Below, in pieces: positions 1 through 13,000 of a stretch of 64,000 nt of DNA. Under the pieces are notes generated by a model. The model was not told the DNA's origin. It worked only from the letters and a program-made list of their open reading frames with translations, and did no database searches. Numbering within the stretch: position 1 is the stretch's first letter; every line of letters begins with the position of its first letter. The DNA comes from Opisthocomus hoazin. Lineage: Eukaryota > Chordata > Aves > Opisthocomiformes > Opisthocomidae. The position numbers and the translations under genes were made by a program. The stretch lies in contig NC_134419.1 in NCBI RefSeq assembly GCF_030867145.1, positions 70,985,403 to 71,049,402 on the forward strand. The letters are read 5' to 3'.

Positions 1-876
1 GACTGTCATTATGACAGTATTTTGTCTTCAGTGGAAGTGACACATAAAAACTGGTATACTACACTAAGCTTCAATTTCTGAAATGTTCCCTAGCTATTCC
101 ATAGGAGCGAGGAAGGTTGCCTGGCTTTTTTCTGCCTAGTCTCAGAATTCTTGGATTCTGAGCTGGTAAAAAACTCTCTGCGGGGTGGTTAGGTCCACAT
201 CTCCCTTACATGCTAGAAGACAGCAGGGGAAATGTTCTGCCTGTGTATTCTAGTCTGGTCTCGTGCAGTAGTGAAAAAACACTCGTAGTTTGGGTAAATT
301 TTGTTTGGAATATAGACAGCTGTTGATCTGAGTTCGTTGTCCTACTATGTGAATGTCTTTCATTACAAAATAGATGGTCTAGCTTTAATCTGAGAGTTAA
401 ACTAGTATGTTTAACTGCACAAAGCAGAATTGGGAAGCATTCTTTCAACCAGTGACAACTCTGGCTAGCAACTATTAGAACAGTCTTCCGTAGTTTGTTC
501 ACGTGACTTTCTCCTGGGCCCATAAAAGATTTTGAGAGCTGTTTGAATCTTGGAGTAAAGTCCTCAGTGTCTGCTGAGGGCAAGTCAGGACATACACCTG
601 TGGTCAGATGTGATGGGTGGTACAACCATGCCTTACATAAGACAGCATAAATAATGGGAGAATCAGAGGAGATGTTCTTTACAGTTTGAATTTAATTTCC
701 TAGTTCTTAACTCTCTTGCAAAGAAGGTATTTAATTTGATAGCGCTTCAAATTCCAACAGCAGCTTTAACTTTTATATGCAATATGATATTTTTGAGGGC
801 CTTAATTATCAAGTCGCTGTTTCTACAGGGCAAACAGCCCCCTATCCCCTCTTGTTCTAATTGTAATTCTTTCCAG
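1..876 (+). other. TDRD1: TDRD1 intron (left-truncated)
   Basis: AT-rich intron leading to the acceptor TTCTTTCCAG at 867-876. No Tudor-like exon (W-Y-R or D-Y-G-N codons with splice sites) is visible here, so the core of Tudor 1 must lie outside the window. Reading frames in this stretch have no recognisable content. Confidence 0.6.
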
Positions 877-1048
877 GCCATTAAGTGTTCCTTTGCTAAT
901 TATGATCCAGAAGAAAAAGGATGGAATGAAGGCATTGCCAGCTTTTCTTCCCACCTCATGGGAAAGCACTGTTCAGTAACTGTTGTTGACATATTACAGG
1001 AGGAAATGATGTGGAGTTTTGCTGTAGACTTTGTTCTTCCAGATTTTA
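877..1048 (+). CDS. TDRD1: TDRD1 exon: tail of extended Tudor domain 1
   Basis: 172 nt, entering in phase 0 after TTCTTTCCAG and leaving in phase 1 at a GTAAGT donor. It encodes QAIKCS-type wording at the domain edge (the Q codon spans the acceptor side), then the SN-like half that follows a Tudor core, ending FAVDFVLPDF. An acceptor at 829 is possible, but the extra residues it would add do not look like Tudor family sequence. Confidence 0.85.
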
Positions 1049-4000
1049 GTAAGTACTTAGTAGTGTGGGAGGAAAAACTCAACACAATCGATGTCTTTCG
1101 TGTTCACTTTCCCTCCTCCTACCCCTGACCAATACCTTCAAAAGAGGAGAGGTTTTTTCTTTTGCTCTCCTCCCTTTTCTCTCTCTTCCAACCTGCCCCT
1201 TGACCTTTTTTTTTAAATCATTATTTTAGTTTCCTTTTCTTTCACCTTTCCCTATAGAGGTAATTTTAAAATGTTTGTACCTTAAATCTTGTTATGCTTA
1301 ATAACCTTAAATTTTAGTAAGATTGCTTTTCCAATAGAATTGTAATAATTCAGAAAACGCTGAATTTGAGGCATGCAAATTTGGGACCATGTTGTTCATT
1401 TTCTCTCATGCATTTTTAACTCTTTAAAAAATGGCAGTGTCAGTTTCTAGTTCCGCTAAGGATTTTACAGGCTTTTGTTGTATTTAGTACATGCTCACTA
1501 AACAAGTAACCCAAAGAAAGTGTAACCACGGGATATTGTTGTATGTAGCTGGAGCACTCTAAGCACGTTTGTATTTCTAACTTAGCAAGCCTCAGTAGGT
1601 AGAGACAAGCAGAGCACCTGAACTCTGAGGAGTCCGAATTCAGATTTTCAGTTGAGCTGCCAGGGTGGCTTTGACTGGGGAACCAGATCAATACAGAGAA
1701 GATGTGGCTATTGTTGTTATCTGGAGGGCTATTTTGTTTGGGTTTTTTTCTGTCTGCACAAGAAGAAAAGTATAGTGCTAAGAGCATATTCTTTTCATTG
1801 ATACGCAGCCCACAGAAGCTTTGAAGAAAGTGATGGCCGATCCTCTTAGCTTGCTAAAATTCCTGATGTGCAGGAAGCTTATCTCCATGTCATAGTCCTT
1901 GCAATCTGTAAAATCATGGTTCACCTTAGTCCTGTGTAAGTTCAGCCGATTCAGGGTTGTGCTGGGCATATTTCACATCTTGTTGCTTTACAGCACACTA
2001 ACAGTAAAGCAATACAATTTGCCAGTCTCTTGGAGAGAAAATCATAAAAATACTACTGCATTCATGAAATGTTGCATGCACCTATTCCATGACCTTACAA
2101 GCAATTTAAACATCTGTATTCATGTTTTCAGTTGAAAATAATTATATTGAAAGTTTGGAATACTGCTGAATGCATTGGAAATTGAATACGTAGTAGCTTA
2201 GAAACTCAAGATTTCTTTGTGAATCTTGGTAACTCACTTCATACTCAGTGTTGTGAATCCTTGTGTGAAAAGCTGTAATCAGTTTTTCAGCCAACAGTCT
2301 TTAGTTACTATGAGTAAATGTTGATTGTTACTGCTCTGCTCGCTTTACTTAGTCAAACAGTGTTGGAGTTGTGAATGTCTTCAGAAAACTCAAGTAGTTG
2401 AGTTACTGTGAAACTACTTTTATTTTACATTCTAAGCATATTAAGTGCTCATAAAATCAGTAGAACATACCTTGTGATAGGGGTATAGGTCAGGCTCGGA
2501 CAGTGGTTCTGAAATAAAACTAAATGATGACTCTTGTATGGTAAATTACTTCGTTTCTTACATCTGTATTTTAGGAGACTGCTTAGATAAAGTACCTGTA
2601 GAAATGAAGTCTGATTTAACTCCAGGAAGTAACGCCAAAGGAGCAGATGCTCCAAGAGGTAAGCAAGCAAATCAAACTTCTTAGTAAGAGATGGGAAAAA
2701 TCTTGGGGAATTTTAAGTTCTCCTATGTTGCATGATATTCTGAAAGTAGTAAATATTCTAGCCGTTCACTAGCGTCACCTCCTACTTAAAAACATTGGTT
2801 AGTGGAGTTTCCTTCAGTTCACTAATGACAGTAGCACATACACTTTTTACTAGTATGAAGTACTTGTCAACTGATGATTATGTGAGCGTTGCTTTCAGGA
2901 TAATATGATAGGAGCCTTTAAAGTCCAAAGAGTCAGCAAAAAGAATAAACTGCTTCAGCATGTTTAAATTTTGTAGTTTAATTTAGCAGTTTTTTAAGTC
3001 TCTGAATCCTGTCTGGTGAGGTTGCACATTTCAAAGTCATCTAGCTTTTGATCTGTAACCCTTCCCCCCCCCCCCCTTTTTTTTTTTTTTAACGTGCAGC
3101 GTCAGAAAACCGTTCTCAGGGAAGCAGAGAAACACCTGAAGATGAAGAACTTCTTCACTGTGCTGATTCGGTTGCAAAGTGTGTCTCTGTATCTATCGGA
3201 GATACATTTGCAGGTGTGGTTTCCTGCGTTCAAAATCCAGAATGCTTTTTCTGTCAGCAGATACACAGTGCCTGTAAGTGACATGGTGAAAAGGGGGTGT
3301 AAGATACCTAGTATGGAATTTCTTTCTTCAGTATAGTGGCTGGAGGGAGGTGTTGCTGGTCTTGTAGTTTGACCTGAAATGTTGATTCCCTGTAGCATTA
3401 GCCCATGCCTCAGTGAAGAGTCATGGTGTTGCAGAGGATGTTTTTGGCAGCGTTAGCCGTTAATATTGGTTACTAAGCTTAAGGTGATAATTTGTGGGCA
3501 GTCTGAGTAGTGCAAAGTAGAAAGATGGTATGGCATGGATTTTGGCAATCTGAAGTCAATTTGTATCACAAATATTTAATATTAAATATGTTCTCTCATG
3601 TGTTCCATAAATGTGTGAGAGTTTCAAATGACTTTGTTAATTCCTGTGATGCCTTGTTGCTTTACCACTGGAGGGAATTGTTTCCTTACAGGCTGGGTGG
3701 GCGGACTGGACTTCTTTGTTACATAGTATGGGGAGAATATCTGAGTATGAGAAGGCCAGATAATAGCACCCAAACGCTGCTTTGCGTCTTCTGATACAGT
3801 AACTCATAAGACCTTAAATAACACTGTGGTGGGCCAGAGTGCTAGGCTGCAGGGACTTTTGGTGCATCTCCTGCAGTGCCCATGAACAGATGTCTGGGGA
3901 GAATAAGAGCAGAGTAAGTTTGTAGTATGTGTCCTCTTAGCATTGTCCGAGCCAGCAGTTTTTTGTTTGGGTTTTTTTTTCACCTAAAACGGCTTTTGCA

Positions 4001-7000
4001 GCTGGATGTGATCTGGTGTATCTTCTGTGTACTTGTGCAGCCTTTGAATTCTGGATGGACTGATAGCATAGCGTGGCCTTCAGCAAGAAGTGACACTTGT
4101 CATCTGCCCGTTGTCTGAAGAGCTGTCTTCCTTCATTTCTTCCTAGCATGCCTCCACTAGCTTGGTTTCACTTCCCACTGGCTACAGTTTTGTTCCTGTA
4201 TTGAAAAAGTCTATGACTGGTTTTTGCCTGTCTGTTTTCTTTACCACTGTGATTCCTCAGACTCATGTGAGGACTCTCTTCAATCTCAGTGATTCAAGAG
4301 TCCTAGTCTCATCATTGTTTTAGTATTATGTTAAACATTATGTGAAATAATCTCCATTATACTACAACACGTTTCTCCAGGCTTTGAACTTAAGATTTGT
4401 GTACTTTTGTAATAATTGCAAGGCTGTATATATTCCAAACCGTGTATATTTTAACATCAGGTCAACTTGCTGAGCTACAGCGGTCTCTTAACGAACATTG
4501 TGACAAACTTCCCAGTAGTTCAGCTTTCTGTCCTGCTGCTGGAAATGTGTGCTGTGCCCAGTTCACAGGTAAAAATGGAGTGAAAATAAGTTCTTAATCT
4601 ATGTCACTTTATTAATAGCAAATGATGACCTATAAAATATTAGTTTAAAAAGAGACTGTAAAATGTTCCCTTCATTGAGCAGACTTTAAACAGTGGGTTC
4701 ACCTTTGTATAAAGGAGCTTTTTAAGAGATGATAAAGAAATTTTGTTTTTATATGTTGGTGAGCACTATTTCCTATGGCTGAAAATACAGACTTGAAATT
4801 TTAGAGTCCATAAAAGGGGCAGAAGAAATGAGACTATATGTCATGATGCTGCTGTGATAGATGACTTCTCAAAATGTTACTTAGCCAAGACCTGGTAGTC
4901 CTGAATTGTATGTTCATAACTTAACTGTCAGGTGGAAACTATCAATGATGTCAAGTTTTTACAAGTCTTATGATAAAAGTGAATGTTGGCTAAACATAGG
5001 CCAGTATTCTGCATAAAGCAGTGGTTTGTGCTAGGAACTGGTAAGTCTATATGAAAGAAATACCTTTTATTTATTAGAATCTGAAGTTTTGTTTGCCTGA
5101 GTGCAGTAGGATGAAGATGAATCTCTTTTCCTCACAGATCATTCTCCTTTTCATCCAGCTTTTAACAGGAAAAAAACCTCAGCACATTGCTGTTCTTTCA
5201 CCTTTTTTCTGGTCAGAAATGTTGTTGCTACAGCTTCTATTTGTGACTGATAAAGATTTCTGGTCATTTATTTCTTTCTAGTGATTTTGCTGATTAGCTG
5301 TGGGACTGAACAGATAAGCTGAAATAAATGCGTTTTTGCACATTCAGGAAAAGCTACTACTGCCAATAAGCGGTCTTGGCATTTGAATGGGCCCCAGTTT
5401 CGGGTGCCTAGTTAGGGAAAGCTATCAGTTCAGTCCCTCAGATGTCCTCATAATCGTGAGTAAGCTTGTGTTTCAATTTCTCAAATATTTAAATTATTAG
5501 ATCTGTTGTGTGGCCTTTGAATTGCATGTCATTGTGGTCAGCTGAGGTACTGCTTGCTGTTTAAATGTATTGAACTTAAGCACTACATCCACGTAATGTA
5601 GTCAATTCTTTGTTGCAATATGTATTTTGGGGGGAGGGGGTGGCATTCTTTATGGAAAGAAAGAATTTGCAACACTTACATGGGAGGGGTGATGGTGGTA
5701 GACATTACAATTGATAAGGGGTTTGTGAGGTTTGTGTGAACTGTAATGCTGCTGGTTTATGTTGAGATTAATTTGTATTTTTATACTGGTCTGCCAAGAA
5801 AACCTGTTCTCACCAATTAAAAGTAAATACAATGAACGTTTGTATCTTCCTTTCTAGAAGACAATCTGTGGTATCGTGCTGCTGTGATAGCACGTGTTTC
5901 TGAAGATACTGTTTTGGTGGGCTATATAGATTACGGTAACTTCGAAGTTCTTCCACTGACTAGACTTCGTCCTATGATGTCAACATTAATGGACTTGCCA
6001 GCTCAAGCCATAAGATGTACCTTGGCAGGTATGTAATAAACAATAAGCTGTTTCAAACTAGATGGAGGCAAAATAAGTGGGGTTAAATAACGATCACACC
6101 TGCAGTATCTTATATGGAAATATGGGGAAGGATGGAGATAATAGTAGGCATTAGTTCCAGAATTCTTAATTGTTGTGACGTATCTATAAACTGTGACAAA
6201 TCTTGCCTAATGTACCTGGTGACCTGCAGTTCTATGTCTGGAAAACTGTGTTGTATAAACGTACCTGTTAGGTTTTGCATGTGCTTTTGTTCTAAGCAAA
6301 ATTCAGTCACCTACTGGATTTGGAATTCTTTAATCTGTTGTGGTTCTAACACTGCAGGGGAAGGTAAAATTTCATTTTATACCTTGAAATTCAGAACTGT
6401 ATGCGACCCCCACCCCTGGGGTAAATGTAATGAAACTACTGGTAGACTCCTCTCCATAGGACTGTGAAATCTGTCAAATTGGGACATTGATGCTTGCTAC
6501 TTCATCCTCTGTTTCAAGCCAGGATCATAATCTGTGTTTTTTTTTTTTTACATACTTGTTTAACCTGCTGTTGGAAATAGTTTTTCTCTGTTTGTTCCCA
6601 TCACTATGGAAGATAGTTCACCTCTTTGCTTCAGTACCTCTCCTTTAGAATACTTGAAGTCTACCCTTCCTTTACAGTACTTGATATTTAACCTGATTTT
6701 CAAATTTTTGGTAAAGTTCAGAGCAGCATTCTAGCTTCTTACTTGGGAGGAAAACATGAAACAATGCTTCTCTTGTATTTAGAGATGGAACCGATGCATA
6801 TGGAATGTGACCTAAAGAAATCTCTCTTCTGGGGCAAAAGATGATGCCTGTAGCTGATAATCTAAGACTAAGAAAGGTCCTAAACACATGGACACAAAAA
6901 AGCGATCAGATTATAATGCTTCCTGATTAGAGTCAAGGATTACTGCTGCATGAAATGTATCTTTCTGGAAGGCAACTTCTGTCAATCTGTTACTATAATG

Positions 7001-10000
7001 TTCTGGTTATAACTTCCTTTTTATAAATAAATTCAGTGGCATAAAGAGTAAACGTTTAAGGAGGAAGAAGCTTATAGAAGCAGATACATTGGCTGAGAGA
7101 TGATTAATGTTGTTAAAAACTATAGGTTATATTCGTAAGATGCAAAGACTGACACTTCTTATAGACATTGATACTAAAAAAGTATTAAATCTGAATTTAA
7201 AGCTCTCTTTGTGTAATAGACTCATTATACATTATCGTTGTCAGATTTTTATTAAATTCAAGTACTACAAAAGTTCAGAATCTAAATATTTGGGTTTGGA
7301 ATCTTGTTACAAGCATGAGAAATGGGGCCAAGTTTTACTTGGTATATCTGCTGCTTAATCTGTTGTTTTAAACAGTGGAGTTGTACTTTTCCACATATTG
7401 TTGAGACTGGGGATGTCCTCAGAACCTTTCCATACTATGTGACTGTTTAGGTGTAAAGCCACCATTAGGAGCCTGGACCTCGAAAGCTATTTCTTTTATG
7501 AACCAACTGGTGAAAGACAAAGTATTCACAGTAAAAGTGGTGGATAGAGAGAGTTACAGAGCTGTGGTGGAGCTTGTGGATGCATCAGTTACTCCAGTAA
7601 TAAATGTATCGAGCCATCTCATAGGGAAAGGCTGTGCAGCTGAGGAATCGAGGATGGCCTTACCAGCAATCGGAATGAGTGATATTAAGCGAGCAGATGG
7701 TGAGTACAAGCACATCCTGCTGAACTAGCAACCTTGCCATGAGAAATTGTGGGTTGGTTTGTGTATCCGTATGGGTGTGTATATATATATACATATATAT
7801 ATATGTGTGTGTGTGTGGGCCTACATAACAACATTAAAATTGCTTACTTTTGGAAGACCATAGTAGTATTTTGCTTTCTTTGATTGGAAGTCTTAGAGTT
7901 TCCCATTGAAGTAGGATATAACTAGTCGGCACCTGCGGCTTGTTATGCCATTGTCCTTTAGCTCGAATAGTATTTCCTCTTCATTGCCCTATATGTTACA
8001 CCTAAACCCACTTATTCAGTCCTTGAAAATTTGTTTGACTGTAGTAGCCTATACAGCTTCAAGGCTATGTCTAAATTGCCTTTTTTGCATTTAGTGACCA
8101 AAGCTTCAACTTGCGAGATTTGCAAATTCACATCAGATTTCTTTGTGTTGTGGGAAGAGTCCTAGCTTTGCTTATATAAAGCATGTTAAGCCCCTCTTTT
8201 CCATCCTGTGTCTGGTGAAACTATATGTTGTCTGTCGATCCATCTGTACTCAAAATTAGGGGAAGACTTTTTGTCAAAGCTATGTCCAAATCCCTTAATT
8301 TTGATCTTCCTCACTATATGCCTTGTGGCCAGGACATGGGGTGGTTCAGCCCAGAGAGGAGAAGACTCCAGGGAGACTTCGTTGCAGCCTTCCAGTGCCT
8401 GAAGGGGGCTTATGAGAAAGATGGGGACAAACTTTTTAGCAGGGCCTGTTGCAAGGGACAAGGGGTAATGGCTTTAAACCAAAAGAGAGTTGATTTAGAC
8501 TGGATACAAGGAAGAAATTTTTTTTACAATGAGGGTGATGAAGCACTGGCTCAGGTTGCCTGGAGATGTGGTCGATGCCCCATCCCTGGAAACATTCAAG
8601 GTCAGGTTGGACGGGGCTCTGAGCAACCTGATCGAATTGAAGATGTCCCTGCTCACTGCAGGGGGGGGTTGAACTAGGTGACCTTTAAAGGTCCCTTCCA
8701 ACCCAAAATATTCTATGATCTTTGTTCAGAAGTGTAAGGAATCTCGTATAAAATTCAAATGAGCAGTAACTTTCATGGTTATATCCAAACACGTTTTGAT
8801 CTATGGCCATCATCTTGACCCTGTTTTGTACTTCTTGGGTTTCTTGGTTACTTCTCACCTTTTTGTAATTTCTCAGGCGTGAAATTTAAGTGTTTTAAAA
8901 GTTGTGCTTTTTATATTGGAATTTGAACAAATACATTTCTCTGTCAACTTGCAAAGTAGTTTTTCATTAACTTGTTTGCTTTATTTAAAGCTTTATTTAT
9001 TTTGCTTTATTAAATCTGTGATGGCTGGATCTATCATGATATAAGAGTAGATTTTAATTAACTTGCCAGAAATTAATAAACAATGTATTTTTTGGTTTAG
9101 AGGACTACTTAGAAGAAATCTCACCATCCCATGAAAGAATAAACAATTACGTTTCACAGGTCTTAAGCGTTCTAAAGCTTTCTCTAAACTTGAGCCATGT
9201 GTTTATTTTTCTTGTCGATCTTTCTTCCTTCTGGACTGGAAAATCCAAGCAGCTTCTACTTCTTTGAGCACATTTCTCAAAATGTGCCAACTGTGCTTTG
9301 CCCTTTCCAGTAGGGATCTGGAAGTTGCTTACAGTGTGAAGAGCAGTCTGGTATTCCACTGAAAATAAAGATGATTTGAGAGCCTGTTTTGATTTGGGGG
9401 AATGTAGTTTTGTTTTGTGATGTTTTTTGTTTTTTTTTTTCCCTTTGCCTGATGACAGTATGACTTCCTAAAGTAATCTACTGTCAGACACAATATTGGG
9501 CAGATGAAACAGCGTCTTAGCGTGGCCATCCTTGAGGGTCAGAACTTTCTTGAGCTTCATTTTCAGAAAAAAACCCCAAACGTTTAGGACGGGAAAGGTC
9601 TACCAAAGTCAGAGGCCAGATACTTGGACTCAAGTCTTAAAAAGGCTGACAGTATTTCTGCACGCTGCTGCCTACCACAAGCTGTAACAAACTTGATAGC
9701 TATAAAATCTACAGGAAGATTTAATAATGTGCTAGTGGAGGAAACAATGGCTTCTCCCATTTGTCATAACTTAGTTTTCATGTGATCTATTCTACAACTT
9801 GTGTTAAATAATAAGCTTCTTTTAGGTACTGGAGTATAATATACAGTGCAACCTTCTGCAACCAGTCTTTCTCTTAATCCTTATGTTCTTTCTTTTCCTT
9901 AGACCATTTCCAGTACATTCAGTGACAGCTGTTTCCTTCTTCTGTGTCCCCTACCCTGTTTCCCAGGAACCAAGGTTCCCCAGAGTTCCTCCTGCTCAGG

Positions 10001-13000
10001 TTATTGCCACCTGGTCTGTACCTTTTTGCGTGATTCCTCTTCCTTGCTCATCTATGGCTTGCCCTTCTCAATAGTAATCAAATACGTTAAGCAACTGGCA
10101 CATTTTTCTTACTTGCTTTTGTTCTGCAAAGAGGCTCTCACTGGTAATTAGTCTGTTGGATTATTTATAGCAAGAAATTCGAGGGCATGAATGAGCCTTC
10201 TGGATGTGTAAATTTTTTTTCCTGTAAAAATGATTTTAATTTTCCTTCCTCCCTCTGCATACCTCTTCTCTTTCCTCTCTAGAGGACACAATGAACAAAG
10301 GAATTTGCAAGTGGAGTAAATTAACTCTTAAACAAACAGTAGATGTCATAGTGTGTACACTGTACAATCCTGGAGAATTCTACTGTCAGATTTCAAATAA
10401 CAGTGGTAAGTTTATTCAGCTTTTTTCTTTCTGCTGGTTTCTTTGCTTCATGATTTGTCATTTAGTATAGTTCTAATGGATTACTGTTTCAAGTGAGCTC
10501 ACAGCACCAAGGCTTATCGCTGAGTTTTGTATCTAAGAACACAAGTGGAATGATGAAGAAATTGGATCATGGTATGTAGTAACTCTGAGATTGAAATCTG
10601 AAAATGTTGAAGGTAAGCAGTTGAATAAAATTTAATCTAAGAATGTGGAGAAAAGTGAAAAGAGCTACCATAACCTAGGCAAAAGATATCTAAATAGAAG
10701 ATAGCAAAGAGGAGACATGTTCCCTCTGCCCATACAATATTTACTGGAGCTCTCTTCTAGTACTCTTCCATGTTCTAATTTATAAAAACTTACAAAAAAA
10801 GACAAAATAACATGAAAATGAGAAACAGCAGCTTTTGAGACTTGACTTGCTCTTGGATAAGCTCAGAAAAAATCCTGGTCCTTTATTTGCATGTATAAAG
10901 ACTTCTGATAGCCACTGGCTCTTTAATCTGCTAGAAAAAGAGCACAGTGAAATTCAGCGGCTGTAAGTGAAAGCTAAATGCATTCACAGCAAAAATATAG
11001 GGCAGATCTTAAAGTGGGGGAAGTCTATTCTTTGACTTATCTAGGGATAGTATAGATTCTTTGTGGCTGATGACTTTAAAACATGACTGAATTCCTCTCT
11101 AAAAGTGATGTTATAGAGCAGGTTAAAGGACTTGATATAAAAAAATACATAAGCAAGCAGGATGAGATCCCATAATCTGTCATATGCACTGGCTGAACTG
11201 GATAATTTCCATGGTGTTATCTGGCTGTAAAACATACTTTAGATTTTGGAGTGAATGGTGCTTGTAGGATTAGCAGGAAGAATTACTGATCATTTTGCTA
11301 TCATACTGAACTAATTTGTCAGTAAGTATCAGCTAACTCACATCTTCTGCTAATAAATCTGTCTAGTAAGTTAACTAGTTAACTCCGTGTCAACAGTTCT
11401 TTTTAATGAAATTCTAAAATTCACAGAAATCTCCCCTCAAATTTTTTATAAGCAAGCTATACAGTGAACAGTGTTGATAAAGTCCAAGTCGGCTTATTTT
11501 GTTGATCTCGTCTTTTTTTTTTCTAATTTTCAGAGTTACAGGCTCTAAACTTACTTAATAAATCATTGTCTGAATACTGTCAGAAAACTCCACCAAATGT
11601 TTCTAAGCCTGAGAATGGAGAACCTTGCTGTGCTTTTTTCTCTGGTAAGTAGCAGAGTAAAATGTTTTTAAAGGGTGAATATAAATCAAAGACAAAAAAA
11701 ATTAGGTATCTGGTAGTTTTCATTGGTAGAGGATAGCAAAGAATTGGATTTATTTGCTGAAAAATAAATGCTGGTAAACTTACTAAATGTGAAGTAAACT
11801 TTTTTTTTTTTAATTTTTAAAATTAGGTGATGGTAACTGGTACCGTGCTTTGGTGCAAAATGTTACTTCGGATGGAAGTGTTAAAGTATGCTTTGTAGAC
11901 TACGGAAATGTTGAGGAAGTACCACTGGATAAAGTACGGCACATCTCATCCTCGTTCCTAAAACTTCCATTTCAAGGAATTAAATGCTGGCTCTCAGGTG
12001 GATCTTTTTATTGGTTCTTTCTCTTGTAAGAGCTCTTGCATTTAGAGATTAGCTGCTTTGGGGGAAGGAGGTGATGACAGGGTATACTTTACAGAACTCT
12101 TGAGTTTTGGGGGTTTTTGGGGGGATGTTGGTGATGGTTGTTGGTTGGTTTTGGTTGGTCGTGTTTTGGTTTGGGTTTTTTTTCTTAATAAACGTCTGTG
12201 TTGCTTCCAGCCTCTAGCAATTGTGAGAGATGTTGTTTTAGCCTTACTGCACAACTGACTGGCATTTAACAGAATGATGGTGGCTCTTCCTGAGCTTCTG
12301 ACACTGCTGTGGAGTGATCTGCATGGAGGTTACTTACTGATTTACTAATCAAAGAGAACTCGTCATTGAGTTCTGCTTCATCTGTAGTGCTTACTAGCTT
12401 TTGGTTGCTGCCTTGCTAGGAGTAAATGTGCTTTTGTGCAGCTCAATTATTTTTAAAATTTTTTGCAGGCAAAGGGTCTCATCTGTTTTGATGAAGCAAG
12501 TTGGCCTTTCAGTTCACTGGAGGGATGTTTCACTTGATTCCTGCAGAGTTTAGCACTGTACTGCTGTTTCTCAGTCTTCTACCAATTCTCTACCTCTTCC
12601 TTTTCCACATTGAATCCCTCAAAATTCTACAGAATCATTGTTTCTTTCTATTGTAGTCTACTTGGTTTAAAAATAAAAAATGTGGAAACAGGAAGAGGCT
12701 CAAAACCACATTTTGTCAAAGTGTCTTCTGCTGTTTTTTTTCTCTCTTAAAACACTTTGGGTTTTGTGCTCGGTTGATAAAAAGGCTATATTAAACTGAT
12801 TCATAAACAGTCTTGGCAGTGTTGCTTGTGCTGAGGCACAGGGATTTACTTGGTAGAATATCACAAAATGTAGAAAACAAAACTTGGGAGTCCTGAGGAA
12901 ATGCATTCTTTTAGAAAAAAAAGAGGAAGAGGGAGACCAGTTAACAGGATGAAGTAAAATTTGTGTCCCTAAGGGAGTAAGAGTGGTGGCCTTGGTATTT

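Noticed and set aside
829-876. Upstream acceptor at 829 extending the first TDRD1 exon
   Set aside because: The frame stays open but the added residues do not fit the Tudor family, and the stretch looks like the pyrimidine tract of the 877 acceptor.
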